A stretch of 45,512 nucleotides of DNA. It comes from JANJTY01 sp038257155. GTDB lineage: Bacteria; Pseudomonadota; Gammaproteobacteria; Xanthomonadales; Xanthomonadaceae. A program made the translations under genes and the position numbers. The stretch is from contig JBBSJP010000040.1 in NCBI GenBank assembly GCA_038257155.1, forward strand, positions 1-45,512. Reading direction: 5' to 3'. The notes under the pieces were generated by a model, which had not been told where the DNA came from, did no database searches, and worked only from the letters and a program-made list of their open reading frames with translations. The number at the start of each line of letters is the position of its first letter. Within the stretch, counting starts at the first letter, position 1. Positions 19,014 to 27,548 of the stretch are shown in pieces.

Positions 19014-19535
19014 ATGGAACTCCGAAGCCTGATTCGCCTGGCAGGAATGTTGGCCCTGTTCCTGATGCTGTTCTCGCCAGTCTTAGCGCGTGCCCAGTTT
19101 CTGGACCCCTCCCTCGTTAGCTTTGCCCCAGGTCCGCCCGTCGCCGATCGACCCTTCGAGATGGTGATGCTGGTGATTCCATGCCTGACGGGCTACCTGT
19201 CCTCCGAGGGTGCAATGGTGAGCGTTGCGGATGAGGTGATCGAGGTTACGGCTCGATGGTCGCCTCTATACCTTTGCCCACCGACCCAGATCTACGAGAT
19301 CGAGATCCCCATCCCTCCCCTGGCTGCGGGCCAATACGAAGTCCGCTTGGTTGGACAAGACATGGATGATCCCAAGCTGCCCCGTCTCTTGATCGCCACC
19401 AGCGTCGAAGTAGTGCCGCAGAACCTCGCCATCAACCGACCTATCCAGATCCCCGCATCCTCTCCCGCCTGGCTGGCCCTGCTTGTTGCCGCGCTGTTTC
19501 TGCTGGGTGTCTCGCGCAAGCCAAAGGCCGCTTGA
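19014..19535 (+). CDS. Secreted protein with IPTL-CTERM-like C-terminal sorting signal
   Basis: The 173-residue product has an N-terminal signal peptide (LAGMLALFLMLFSPVLARAQ), a middle part that looks like a small beta-sandwich (VEVVP and GQYEVRLVGQD strands, two cysteines), and a C-terminal IPASSPAWLALLVAALFLLG helix followed by SRKPKAA. The Ile-Pro start, hydrophobic helix and basic tail fit the IPTL-CTERM type of protein-sorting signal, which suggests cell-surface processing. In-frame ATGs at about 18936 and 18969 are alternatives; 19014 is preferred because it places the signal peptide at the N-terminus. The family and ligand were not recognised. A tandem repeat array begins 20 bp after the stop. 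Confidence 0.65.
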   Translation: MELRSLIRLAGMLALFLMLFSPVLARAQFLDPSLVSFAPGPPVADRPFEMVMLVIPCLTGYLSSEGAMVSVADEVIEVTARWSPLYLCPPTQIYEIEIPIPPLAAGQYEVRLVGQDMDDPKLPRLLIATSVEVVPQNLAINRPIQIPASSPAWLALLVAALFLLGVSRKPKAA

Positions 19536-19554
19536 GCGTCAGAATCAACTTCCG

Positions 19555-19965
19555 CCGCACGCGACACGCGTGCCCTGCAGAAAGCAGCGCACCGGCCCCG
19601 CTCTTTCTGTAGGGCAAGCCTGTGGCTTGCCGCCGCAGATCCAGTCCCGGCGGCACGCGACACGCGTGCCCTGCAGAAAGCAGCGCACCGGCTCCGCTCT
19701 TTCTGTAGGTCAAGCCTGTGGCTTGCCGCCGCAGATCCAGTCCCGGCGGCACGCGACACGCGTGCCCTACAGAAAGCAGCGCACCGGCTCCGCTCTTTCT
19801 GTAGGGCAAGCCTGTGGCTTGCCGCCGCAGATCCAGTCCCCGCGGCACGCGACACGCGTGCCCTTCAGAAAGCAGCGCACCGGCTCCGCTCTTTCTGTAG
19901 GGCAAGCCTGTGGCTTGCCGCCGCAGATCCGGTCCCCGCGGCACGCGACACGCGTGCCCTACAGG
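19555..19965. repeat. 96-bp tandem repeat array, about 4.3 copies
   Basis: Units start at 19555, 19651, 19747, 19843 and a partial one at 19939, with an exact period of 96 bp and few differences. Each unit holds three inverted repeats: GGCACGCG/CGCGTGCC, CAGAAAG/CTTTCTG, and GGCAAGCC/GGCTTGCC. Because 96 is a multiple of three, long open frames appear on both strands, but they match no known protein. The rest of 19536-20005 holds no supported gene. Confidence 0.9.
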
Positions 19966-20005
19966 GGCGGGGCCCATGCTTCGATTTAGCTGTAGGGGGA
20001 CCTCA

Positions 20006-20671
20006 TCAATCCCGCCGCTCAAGCGTGCCGAACAGGACGTCGAAGATCGGATAGCTGATGTTGAAGTTGATCCGCGCCATGCGGCTGGGATCGTGGTGCA
20101 GGGTGTGCAGCCAGCGCAGGCGGCGGATCAGGGCGCGGCGGCCGAGCCAGGATTCGGGCGGCAGGTGGTAGGCGAAATGCAGGATCTCGTAGTTCAGGAA
20201 ATAGGCCACGCCGGTGGCGATAAACAGCCAGGCGACGTTGGCCGAGATCGCCCAGTCCAGCAGCAGCCAGACCGGCAGGCCGAAGCCGCCGAAAAAGAAG
20301 ATCACCAACAGCGGTGGAAACAAGACCGCGCGCACGTCGATCCGCTGACCGAAGGCCATGTGCTCGTGGTTGAAAAAGCGATGGTGCTGACCGGCGTGCC
20401 GTTTGTAGATCATGCCCATGCCCGGAAAGCGCCGGTGCATCGGAAAGCGGTGCCCCAGGTACTCGGCCAGATTGGCGTAGAGGAAGGCCAGCGGCACGGC
20501 TAGCCACTCCATGGGCTGCACGGCATCAAATTGCCAGAGACACCCCGCCAAGGCCAGGCCGCCGCCACCGAAGGTGAACAGCAAGTGCAGCCAAGGTCGA
20601 TAGCCGCGCGGAATCTCTTCGGCGCGATAGCGCTCGCGGTAGGTTTCGAGGTGTTCGCTGTTCGGGCTCAC
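20006..20671 (-). CDS. Membrane fatty acid hydroxylase / sterol desaturase-like protein
   Basis: The 221 residues have four or five membrane segments and a set of histidine motifs: HRFPMHR, KRHAGQHHRFF, HFAYH and HTLHHDP. This is the pattern of the integral-membrane di-iron hydroxylase/desaturase superfamily, which uses O2 to modify lipids. Spacing and length fit the smaller bacterial members; the substrate cannot be told. The gene is divergent from dinB, with 44 bp between start codons, and ends just past the 96-bp repeat array. Confidence 0.75.
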   Translation of the reverse strand: MSPNSEHLETYRERYRAEEIPRGYRPWLHLLFTFGGGGLALAGCLWQFDAVQPMEWLAVPLAFLYANLAEYLGHRFPMHRRFPGMGMIYKRHAGQHHRFFNHEHMAFGQRIDVRAVLFPPLLVIFFFGGFGLPVWLLLDWAISANVAWLFIATGVAYFLNYEILHFAYHLPPESWLGRRALIRRLRWLHTLHHDPSRMARINFNISYPIFDVLFGTLERRD

Positions 20672-20715
20672 GCGCCCAGTTTACGTCGCCAAGCCGCGGC
20701 CTCACCATCAACCCT

Positions 20716-21777
20716 ATGCGCAAGATCGTGCACGTCGACATGGACGCCTTCTACGCCTCGGTCGAACAGCGCGACGACCCTGCCCTGCGCGGGCGTCCGG
20801 TGGTAGTGGCCTGGCGCGGGCAGCGTTCGGTGGTCTGCGCGGCTTCCTACGAGGCGCGCAAGTTCGGGGTGCGCTCGGCCATGCCGGCGATTCGCGCCGA
20901 GCGACTTTGCCCGGGTGCGGTATTCGTGCCGCCCGACTTCATCCGCTACAAGCAGGCGTCCCAGCACGTCCGGCAGATCTTTGCCCGGCACACTGAACTG
21001 ATCGAACCCTTGTCGCTCGATGAAGCCTATCTCGACGTGACCCGGAACCACCTTGGTCTTGCAACGGCAACCGCTGTCGCCACGCATATCCGCGATGCGA
21101 TCCGCGAGGAGTTGAAGCTGACCGCCTCGGCCGGCATCGCGCCCAACAAGTTTCTTGCCAAGATTGCTTCCGATTGGCGCAAGCCGGACGGCCAGTACGT
21201 CATCCGACCGGAACGCGCGATCAGCTTTCTGACCCCATTGCCGGTTGGCCGCTTGCCGGGCGTTGGCAAGGTGATGGAGCAGCGCCTGCATGCCCTGGGC
21301 TTGCGACGCGTGGGCGACCTGCGTGCCTGCAGCGCGGCCGAGCTTCAATCGCATTTCGGCAGTTGGGGGCTGCGACTTCATCAGCTTTCGCTGGGACAGG
21401 ACGAGCGGCCGGTCGAACCGGAGCGGCCCACTCAATCGGTGTCCTCCGAGGATACCTTCGCCGAAGACTTGCCAATTACCGAACTGGAGTCGGCAATCCG
21501 CCAACTGGCAGACAAGACCTGGCAGGCAGCGCGACGCAGCGGCCGCACCGCACGCACCGTGGTATTGAAGCTCAAGACATCCGACTTCCGCCTGCTCACC
21601 CGCAGCTTGAGCCCGCCACACCCACCATGCAGCGGAGTCGAACTCGGCGAGATCGCGCTGGCCCTGCGCGAAAGGGTCGAACTTCCGGCCCACACCCGCT
21701 ACCGCCTGGTTGGCGTGGGCCTGGCGAACTTCCTCGATGATGACGAGGCCATGCCGCAGCCCGAGCTGTTCGAGTAG
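20716..21777 (+). CDS. dinB: DNA polymerase IV (Y family)
   Basis: DinB is a low-fidelity translesion DNA polymerase, usually SOS-induced. The 353 residues include the palm motif HVDMDAFYASVE (Asp8), the SLDEAYLDVT catalytic acidic pair, ASAGIAPNKFLAKIASDWRKPDG, the helix-hairpin-helix LPGVGKVMEQRLHALGL and the little-finger domain. The C-terminal QPELF resembles a beta-clamp-binding motif. An SRAP gene follows after 10 bp, so the two probably form a DNA-damage operon. No LexA box was recognised in the short gap to the divergent gene. Confidence 0.96.
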   Translation: MRKIVHVDMDAFYASVEQRDDPALRGRPVVVAWRGQRSVVCAASYEARKFGVRSAMPAIRAERLCPGAVFVPPDFIRYKQASQHVRQIFARHTELIEPLSLDEAYLDVTRNHLGLATATAVATHIRDAIREELKLTASAGIAPNKFLAKIASDWRKPDGQYVIRPERAISFLTPLPVGRLPGVGKVMEQRLHALGLRRVGDLRACSAAELQSHFGSWGLRLHQLSLGQDERPVEPERPTQSVSSEDTFAEDLPITELESAIRQLADKTWQAARRSGRTARTVVLKLKTSDFRLLTRSLSPPHPPCSGVELGEIALALRERVELPAHTRYRLVGVGLANFLDDDEAMPQPELFE

Positions 21778-21787
21778 AGTCTGCGCC

Positions 21788-22444
21788 ATGTGCGGACGCT
21801 TCACCCAGGTCGCAAGCTGGTCGGACGTGCTGGCCTTTTCCCAGCCGATGAGCCTGCTGTTGCCTGCACAGGATCTCGAGCCGCATTACAACATCGCGCC
21901 CAGCATGCCGGCCTGGACCATCGTCGCCTATCCCGAGGGCGGAGAAGCACGCCCGATGCGCTGGGGTCTGCTGCCGCATTGGGCCAAGGATGAGAAGCTG
22001 GCCTGGTCGACCTTCAACGCGCGGGTTGAAACCGCAGCCACCAAGCCGGCCTTCCGCGCTGCATGGAAGGAACGGCGCTGCCTGGTGCCCGCTTCGGGCT
22101 ACTTCGAATGGCGCCAGGAAGGCGAGGTCAAGCAGCCGTACTACATCCATGCCGTGGGACAGGCGCTGCTGATGTTCGCCGGCCTGTGGGAACCGGCACG
22201 CGATGAACGCCCCGAGACATTTTCCATCCTGACCCGCGAAGCCGAAGACCCGGTGAAAGAATTGCACTCACGCATGCCGCTGATGCTGGAAGCGGGCTTT
22301 CTGCACGACTGGTTGCACGGTTCCATCCAGCAGGCCGGCGCCATGGCCGTGGCTGCGGCGCCGCCAAAGCTGCGTTTTCATTCGGTCGACCGCGCGGTGG
22401 GAAATCCGCGCAGTCAGGGCCCACGACTGATTGAGCCGGTATGA
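21788..22444 (+). CDS. SOS response-associated peptidase (SRAP, YedK/HMCES family)
   Basis: SRAP proteins form a stable thiazolidine crosslink with abasic sites in single-stranded DNA through Cys2 and so protect them. The 218-residue product starts MCGRFTQ, which places Cys2 correctly after Met removal. It also has the conserved WGLLPHWAKD, STFNARVETAATKPAFRAAW, RCLVPASGYFEW and LHSRMPLML (active histidine) segments. The ATG at 21788 is fixed by the need for Cys2. It lies 10 bp after dinB in the same direction, which agrees with a damage-response role. Confidence 0.94.
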   Translation: MCGRFTQVASWSDVLAFSQPMSLLLPAQDLEPHYNIAPSMPAWTIVAYPEGGEARPMRWGLLPHWAKDEKLAWSTFNARVETAATKPAFRAAWKERRCLVPASGYFEWRQEGEVKQPYYIHAVGQALLMFAGLWEPARDERPETFSILTREAEDPVKELHSRMPLMLEAGFLHDWLHGSIQQAGAMAVAAAPPKLRFHSVDRAVGNPRSQGPRLIEPV

Positions 22445-22463
22445 AAGAGCGGGCCTGCATCAT

Positions 22464-25295
22464 TCAACTGCGCTCAACCCGGTTTCGTCCGCGGTGTTTG
22501 GCCTGGTAAAGCGCCGCGTCGGTGCGCTCGATCAGGCTCTGACCAGACTGGGTTGTGTCCGGCCCGAACTGAGCCACTCCGATGCTGATGGTGTTGCCTC
22601 CACAGCCACTTTCGACCGCTGCGCGCAGGCGCTCGGCCATCTGCAGCGCCGCGTCCAGGCTGCAACGCTGCGCCACCAGAGCGAACTCTTCGCCGCCATA
22701 ACGCGCAACGAGGGTGTCGCCGCGCACGTTGCCGATCAACACCTGCGCAATGCACACCAGCATCTCATCGCCGGCCAGATGGCCGTGGCTGTCGTTGAAC
22801 TCCTTGAAGTGATCCACGTCGCAAAGCAACAGACATAGCTCGCTGCCATCGGCATGGCTGTGACGAATCGCCTTGGCCAGATGCTGATCGAACAGTCGGC
22901 GATTGGCGACGCCGGTCAGTCCGTCTCGTTCGGCCAGGTCGCGCAGTCGCACATTCGCCTGTTCCAGGTCGAAGGTGCGTTGACGCACCAGCTGATCCAG
23001 CTCGATGTTCTGTCGTGCCAAGCGCTTGGCGCGCCGCCGGTAGCGCCGACTGAATACCAGCCCGGCGAGCAGGGCCAGCAAGGTGCCCGCCAGCACCTGC
23101 AGGGTTCGCCTCTCATACCAGCGCGGCACCACGGTCAGCATGAAGGAAACACCATCGTGATGCTGCCCACGCTGACGCCGAGCCTGGTATTGCAGCTCAT
23201 AACTGCCCGCATCCAGGGCCGCAACGGTGAAGCTGGAAAGACCGCTCCACTCGCTCCAGCCTTCGCCCAAGCCAAGCAAGCGGAAACGGTATTGCGGCTT
23301 GGCACCCGTGGCGAAGTGGGGGTATCCGACCTGGAATCGCAGCACACCGGCCCATCCATCCAGCACGGCTGGCTCATCGAGATTCAACATCCTGGGTGAA
23401 CCCTGCTCCGGCTCCACCATTACCGAAGACAGGCGCGGCACGATGGGGCTTGCCTCGCTGCGCACGGGCGGCGGCGAGCCAAGCAACAGCTGGCCGTTGC
23501 CACCCACCAGAACGCCGCCGTCGTCGAGCAGTTCCAGAACGGTGAGCGGACCGTCGCCTGGCGCGGCCGAGAAAACCAGTGACCACGGGCCACCGGGCGG
23601 CTGCGCATAAACGTTCGCAAAACTGATCGCCCAGCGCGTTCCGTCGCTCGCCTGCTCGAACACCAGCATCTCACTGGTTTGACGCAACTCATCCAGACCA
23701 CCGAGCGATTCGGGCACGGCGCTGTCGCCTTCCCAGCGCTGGATGCCGTCAGGTGTGGAGATCAGCACGGTATCGCCCAAGCGACTGACATTGGCGGTGC
23801 TGCCCAGACCCACAGGCTGCATCTGCAGGGCAGGAATCGTTCCGCCTTCCTCGCTGAGCCGTGCCAGGGCCAGCCCGCTGCCGGAAACACCGATCAGCAA
23901 CTGCCCGTTGTCCAGTTCGACCATCGAGTTGACCAACTCACCGGGCATTTCCAGCCGGGTCTGAACGCGCCATCCGAAGTCGCCACGCTGCAACAGCGCC
24001 AGACCGTGCTCGGTTCCAACCCACACACGATTTGGATTCAGGCGTGAACGCAGCAGCATGCGCGGATACAGATCGTCCGGCGGCAACGGCCTCACGCTGC
24101 CATCGGGCAGTACTTCACGCAGCCCGTAGGATTCCGCCAGCAGCAGGCCGTCGTCCAGCGCCAGCAGATCCCAGGCCTCGGACACCGTCCATGGCTGCGG
24201 CACAAAGGACCCCACTGGAATTCCATCCGGCGCCGCCGCCGCAAACGCACCGGCTTCGGTTTGCAGCCACAAGCGTCCCTGGTGACGCAGGATGCCGTGC
24301 ACTGCACCGCGCAGACCGTCATCGGCCGAATAGCGCAGCCAGGGGGTCGATTGATCGACACGAGCCAGACCCAGCGCATCGACCACAAGCAGGGCAGCGT
24401 CACGATCGTAGTGCAGATCGCTGATGTATCCGCCGCCCAGGCGCATCGCTTCGAAACCCTGCTGCTGCGCATCGAGCACCCGCAGCACGCCGTCATCGCC
24501 GCCAAAGATCACGCGACCATCCGGCGCTGCCAGCGAGGTGGTGAGATGATCCAGGTGACTGCGTGGCGGCTGCGGGGAAATCGGCTCCCAGGCATCGCCC
24601 GACCCAAGCGCCAGGCGTGGTTCGATGTCGTGCAACAGCATCCGGCCATTGCCGACGTGTTGCAGATTGTAGACCAGACGTTCGCCAAACTCGGTGCCTC
24701 CGGGCACCGGCCGGAGCTGGCCATCAATCAGGCGATGCATGCCGCCACCTTCGCCGCGCAGTTGCAGCAGCAGGCCCTGTGCATCGCTGATCATCGAACC
24801 CAAGCGACCCGGATGATGCCAGTGACGCACCGGCTCGGTGTCGTGCCGATACAGGATCAGATCACGCAGGGCGCCAAAATAGATGCCCTCGTCGCGCTCC
24901 AGCACCCGCCAGATATCCATGTACCGATAGTCCGGCGCCATGCCAGGCGGGCGCTGCAGCACGCGTAGCACGTCCCGGCCGTCGCGCTGACGCTCCACCA
25001 CCCCGACGAAGTCGAATCCGCCGACCCATACCCGGCCATGGCGATCGGTATGCAGGGCCCGCACCGGGCCCTCATTGGGAATCTCGATGCTGCGCCACTC
25101 GCCACCATCGTTGCGCAATAGCGAGCCGGTTCCACCCAGGAAGATCGATCGGTCTGGGCCCTGTGTCACCGAGAAGAACTGCGGAAAGACCGGCAGATCA
25201 GGGGTCATGCGGTTGGCCACCAGTTCGACTGCTGCGACCGGAGTCAGCAACAGGCAAAGTGTCGCTATGCCGAACCCCATCACGCGTCGAAACAC
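22464..25295 (-). CDS. Beta-propeller sensor diguanylate cyclase (Y_Y_Y, GGDEF)
   Basis: The 943-residue membrane sensor has the layout of periplasmic two-component-type propeller sensors. A signal peptide is followed by about 600 residues of propeller-like repeats (for example GRVWVGG, NRVWVGTEHGL, GRLWLQTEAG). A Y_Y_Y-like domain follows (FRLLGLGEGWSEWS, LDAGSYELQYQA), then one membrane helix (TLQVLAGTLLALLAGLVFS), a coiled coil, and a GGDEF domain with DGLTGVANRRLFD, CDVDHFKEFNDSHGH, active-site GGEEF and DAALYQAKHRGRNRV. The inhibitory RxxD site reads RGDT, so feedback inhibition may be weak. It should make c-di-GMP in response to a periplasmic ligand. An in-frame Met six codons in is an alternative start. 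An alpha/beta hydrolase gene lies 45 bp upstream. Confidence 0.92.
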   Translation of the reverse strand: MFRRVMGFGIATLCLLLTPVAAVELVANRMTPDLPVFPQFFSVTQGPDRSIFLGGTGSLLRNDGGEWRSIEIPNEGPVRALHTDRHGRVWVGGFDFVGVVERQRDGRDVLRVLQRPPGMAPDYRYMDIWRVLERDEGIYFGALRDLILYRHDTEPVRHWHHPGRLGSMISDAQGLLLQLRGEGGGMHRLIDGQLRPVPGGTEFGERLVYNLQHVGNGRMLLHDIEPRLALGSGDAWEPISPQPPRSHLDHLTTSLAAPDGRVIFGGDDGVLRVLDAQQQGFEAMRLGGGYISDLHYDRDAALLVVDALGLARVDQSTPWLRYSADDGLRGAVHGILRHQGRLWLQTEAGAFAAAAPDGIPVGSFVPQPWTVSEAWDLLALDDGLLLAESYGLREVLPDGSVRPLPPDDLYPRMLLRSRLNPNRVWVGTEHGLALLQRGDFGWRVQTRLEMPGELVNSMVELDNGQLLIGVSGSGLALARLSEEGGTIPALQMQPVGLGSTANVSRLGDTVLISTPDGIQRWEGDSAVPESLGGLDELRQTSEMLVFEQASDGTRWAISFANVYAQPPGGPWSLVFSAAPGDGPLTVLELLDDGGVLVGGNGQLLLGSPPPVRSEASPIVPRLSSVMVEPEQGSPRMLNLDEPAVLDGWAGVLRFQVGYPHFATGAKPQYRFRLLGLGEGWSEWSGLSSFTVAALDAGSYELQYQARRQRGQHHDGVSFMLTVVPRWYERRTLQVLAGTLLALLAGLVFSRRYRRRAKRLARQNIELDQLVRQRTFDLEQANVRLRDLAERDGLTGVANRRLFDQHLAKAIRHSHADGSELCLLLCDVDHFKEFNDSHGHLAGDEMLVCIAQVLIGNVRGDTLVARYGGEEFALVAQRCSLDAALQMAERLRAAVESGCGGNTISIGVAQFGPDTTQSGQSLIERTDAALYQAKHRGRNRVERS

Positions 25296-25340
25296 TCCAG
25301 CCCCCTGCTTGCCTGCCGACGGTCGTTTCCTACTTCCGGA

Positions 25341-26144
25341 TCATAGACCACCCTGCGCGGACGAAGGCATCAACCATTGCAGCACCTGCTCAACCACGGG
25401 CTGAGGCTCTTTCAGCCAGCCAAAGTGGTCAGCACGCTGCTCGGCGAAGCTGGAGGCATGAAGTTCGACACGCTGCCAGTCGGCCTTCGGTGTCTTCTGC
25501 TGAAGCAAGTCGACTGCACCACTCGGAACCAGGGCATCGTCCGCCATGTGCAGCATCCTGATCGGACCGGTGTAGCGCTGCAGGTCCAGTTCCGCGTTCC
25601 AGGGCAACGATGCCAGGCGATAGTCTCCACGCCGCCCGGTGCGCGCCCAGTCACGCATCAATCGCGCCGCCTCGCGACCGGCGAAACCCAGTCGCTGCCC
25701 GGGGTAGTGCCCGACTATCAAGCTCACCAGTGGCACAGCCAGCATGAAAGCGAGAATACCCAGTGCCTTGAGACCACCAAAGGCGCGCCAGTGCGGCTGA
25801 CCACTGGCGATCAGCAGGCTGCCTTTTACCGACTCCGGCTGGCGCGCCGCGTGCAGCAGGGCCAACTGGCCGCCAAGACTGTGTCCGCCTATCCACCAGT
25901 CGCGATCCGGCTGACTGGACTTGGCCTGCGCCAATGCCGTCGGAATATCTTCGAGCAGCAGCTCGCGGTAGCCCCAGTCGCACGCGCGAGAAGCGCGTAG
26001 CGGACTACTGCCCAGTCCACGCCACTCATGCACCACGATTTCGATACCCGCGACGCGCAGTGCGTCGGCGAAGCGCTGGTTGGGCCGAACTCCCACTCCC
26101 AAGGCGGGCAGCCAAAGGACCGCCGGGCGATTCAACTTCGACAT
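25341..26144 (-). CDS. Alpha/beta hydrolase
   Basis: The 267 residues form an alpha/beta hydrolase. The nucleophile elbow GGHSLGGQLALLHA supplies the serine, MADDALVPSGAV the likely aspartate region, and RADHFGWL the histidine. WRGLGSSPLR sits where the oxyanion loop is expected. An internal hydrophobic stretch (LGILAFMLAVPLVSLIVGHY) may be a lid or membrane contact. Related proteins are esterases or lipases; the substrate is unknown. It is 45 bp upstream of the propeller sensor gene and 72 bp downstream of the fnr-like gene, all leftward, so the three may be co-transcribed. Confidence 0.85.
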   Translation of the reverse strand: MSKLNRPAVLWLPALGVGVRPNQRFADALRVAGIEIVVHEWRGLGSSPLRASRACDWGYRELLLEDIPTALAQAKSSQPDRDWWIGGHSLGGQLALLHAARQPESVKGSLLIASGQPHWRAFGGLKALGILAFMLAVPLVSLIVGHYPGQRLGFAGREAARLMRDWARTGRRGDYRLASLPWNAELDLQRYTGPIRMLHMADDALVPSGAVDLLQQKTPKADWQRVELHASSFAEQRADHFGWLKEPQPVVEQVLQWLMPSSAQGGL

Positions 26145-26216
26145 GACAGGGATCCTTGAGGGGCTGGTGGCGATTCCTTCACCTGGCCCGCACGCTGATG
26201 AACCGTAATGCGCTAC

Positions 26217-26948
26217 TCAGTGTCCCGCGACATCAAGCAGGCGCTGCTCGGAGGTGATCCGCAAGTGTTTGCCGCGTACCGAGATCGCACCATCGTCGGC
26301 CAGCTTTGAAAACGCACGGCTGACTGTTTCGATCACCAGACCAAGGTAGTTGGCAATGTCTTCACGGCTCATCGGCAGGGTGAAGGCATCGTGCGGACGA
26401 GCCAGCAGTCGGTAGCGCTCGGATATGGAGTGCAGGAGCAGTGCAACCCGCTCCACCGCGTGCTTGCGTCCCATCATCGCCAGGTGCGAGTGATCCTGAT
26501 CGGTTCCGCGCCCGATGACCCGCATCAACTGGCGCTGCAGCCCGGGCACCTGTGCCGCAATCTGCTGCAACTGGGTATAGGGAACTTCGCAAACTGTTGC
26601 CGATTCCAGCGCCTCGGCTTCGCAGCGGTGGCGCTCCGTACCGAGCGCATCAAGCCCGATCAACTCGCCCGGCAGGTGAAAGCCGATGATCTGTGCGGTG
26701 CCGTCTTCGCTCAGCGTGGTGGTTTTGAAGGCCCCGTCGCGCGCCACAAAAAGCGCCGCCAGCGGGGTCCCCACGCCAAACAGGCGTTCGCCCCGCTGCA
26801 GCGGGCGACGATTGCGCACAATGCTGTCGAGGCGATCCAGGTCTCCCGAGCCTATGGATGCCGGAAGACACAGTTGCTGCAGGGAACACTTCGCACAGCT
26901 GTTGCGCAACAGGCCGAGATCAATTATCTGCGCCGTTTCACGACTCAT
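26217..26948 (-). CDS. fnr: FNR-type oxygen-responsive transcription regulator
   Basis: This CRP/FNR-family regulator has 243 residues. Cys18, Cys21, Cys27 and Cys109 match the four cysteine ligands of the oxygen-labile [4Fe-4S] cluster of FNR. A cyclic-nucleotide-like beta-barrel (about 40-150), a dimer helix and a C-terminal helix-turn-helix follow. The recognition helix ETVSRAFSKL carries the Glu-Ser-Arg set that reads TTGAT-N4-ATCAA. It should switch genes between aerobic and oxygen-limited growth. Upstream lie about 150 bp of ordinary sequence and then three copies of a 140-bp repeat. No FNR box was recognised near its own start. Confidence 0.9.
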   Translation of the reverse strand: MSRETAQIIDLGLLRNSCAKCSLQQLCLPASIGSGDLDRLDSIVRNRRPLQRGERLFGVGTPLAALFVARDGAFKTTTLSEDGTAQIIGFHLPGELIGLDALGTERHRCEAEALESATVCEVPYTQLQQIAAQVPGLQRQLMRVIGRGTDQDHSHLAMMGRKHAVERVALLLHSISERYRLLARPHDAFTLPMSREDIANYLGLVIETVSRAFSKLADDGAISVRGKHLRITSEQRLLDVAGH

Positions 26949-27104
26949 CCGTTCATTCGTCCTGTTGCCACACGCTATCCATTCGTCAGCGTACGTTGTA
27001 ACAGTTTAATCCAGCGTGACGAAGTCGCCGTCTTAGACGATGGTCGAATTGCAACAATCATCCTGATGTCTGGCAAGCAAGGCGGCCAGCATAGCGACTT
27101 TCGC

Positions 27105-27516
27105 GATGGCGGCATGGGATGCCGCCCTACGGATGCGCCGTCGTAGGTCGGCACCCTGTGCCGACATCGACCCAGGCCGTGTGTTGAGCCCCTCACCCGA
27201 GCCTTCGGCCCACCCTCTCCCGCGCGCGGGAGTTGAGGAGCAATGATGGCGGCATCGGATGCCGCCCTACGGATGCGCCGTCGTAGGTCGGCACCCCTGT
27301 GCCGACATCGACCCAGGCCGTGTGTTGAGCCCCTCACCCGAGCCTTCGGCCAACCCTCTCCCGCGCGCGGGAGTTGAGGAGCAATGATGGCGGCATGGGA
27401 TGCCGCCCTACGGATGCGCCGTCGTAGGTCGGCACCCCTGTGCCGACATCGACCCAAGCCGTGGGTTGAGCCCCTCACCCGAGCCTTCGGCCCACCCTCT
27501 CCCGCGCGCGGGAGAG
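27105..27516. repeat. Triplicated ~140-bp intergenic repeat
   Basis: Three near-identical units begin at 27105, 27245 and 27386. Each combines several palindromic motifs: GGCGGCAT..GATGCCGCCCTAC, GTAGGTCGGCACC..GTGCCGAC, and CCCTCTCCCGCGCGCGGGAG. The last unit ends in GAGAGGGG where the others read GAGTTGAGGAGC. The region 26949-27548 between the fnr-like and peptidase genes otherwise shows no gene; apparent frames across the repeats match no family. Confidence 0.9.
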
Positions 27517-27548
27517 GGGAACGCCGGAAGCCTCTCGCAGACTCCAAC

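Noticed and set aside
19292..20022. Open frames on both strands through the 96-bp repeat array
   Set aside because: A period divisible by three keeps frames open in any repeat without stops. The translations are Arg/Ala/Gly-rich and match no protein family.
26949..27548. CRISPR array upstream of the fnr-like gene
   Set aside because: There are only three long units, without short repeats separated by unique spacers, and no cas genes nearby. They are tandem composite repeats.
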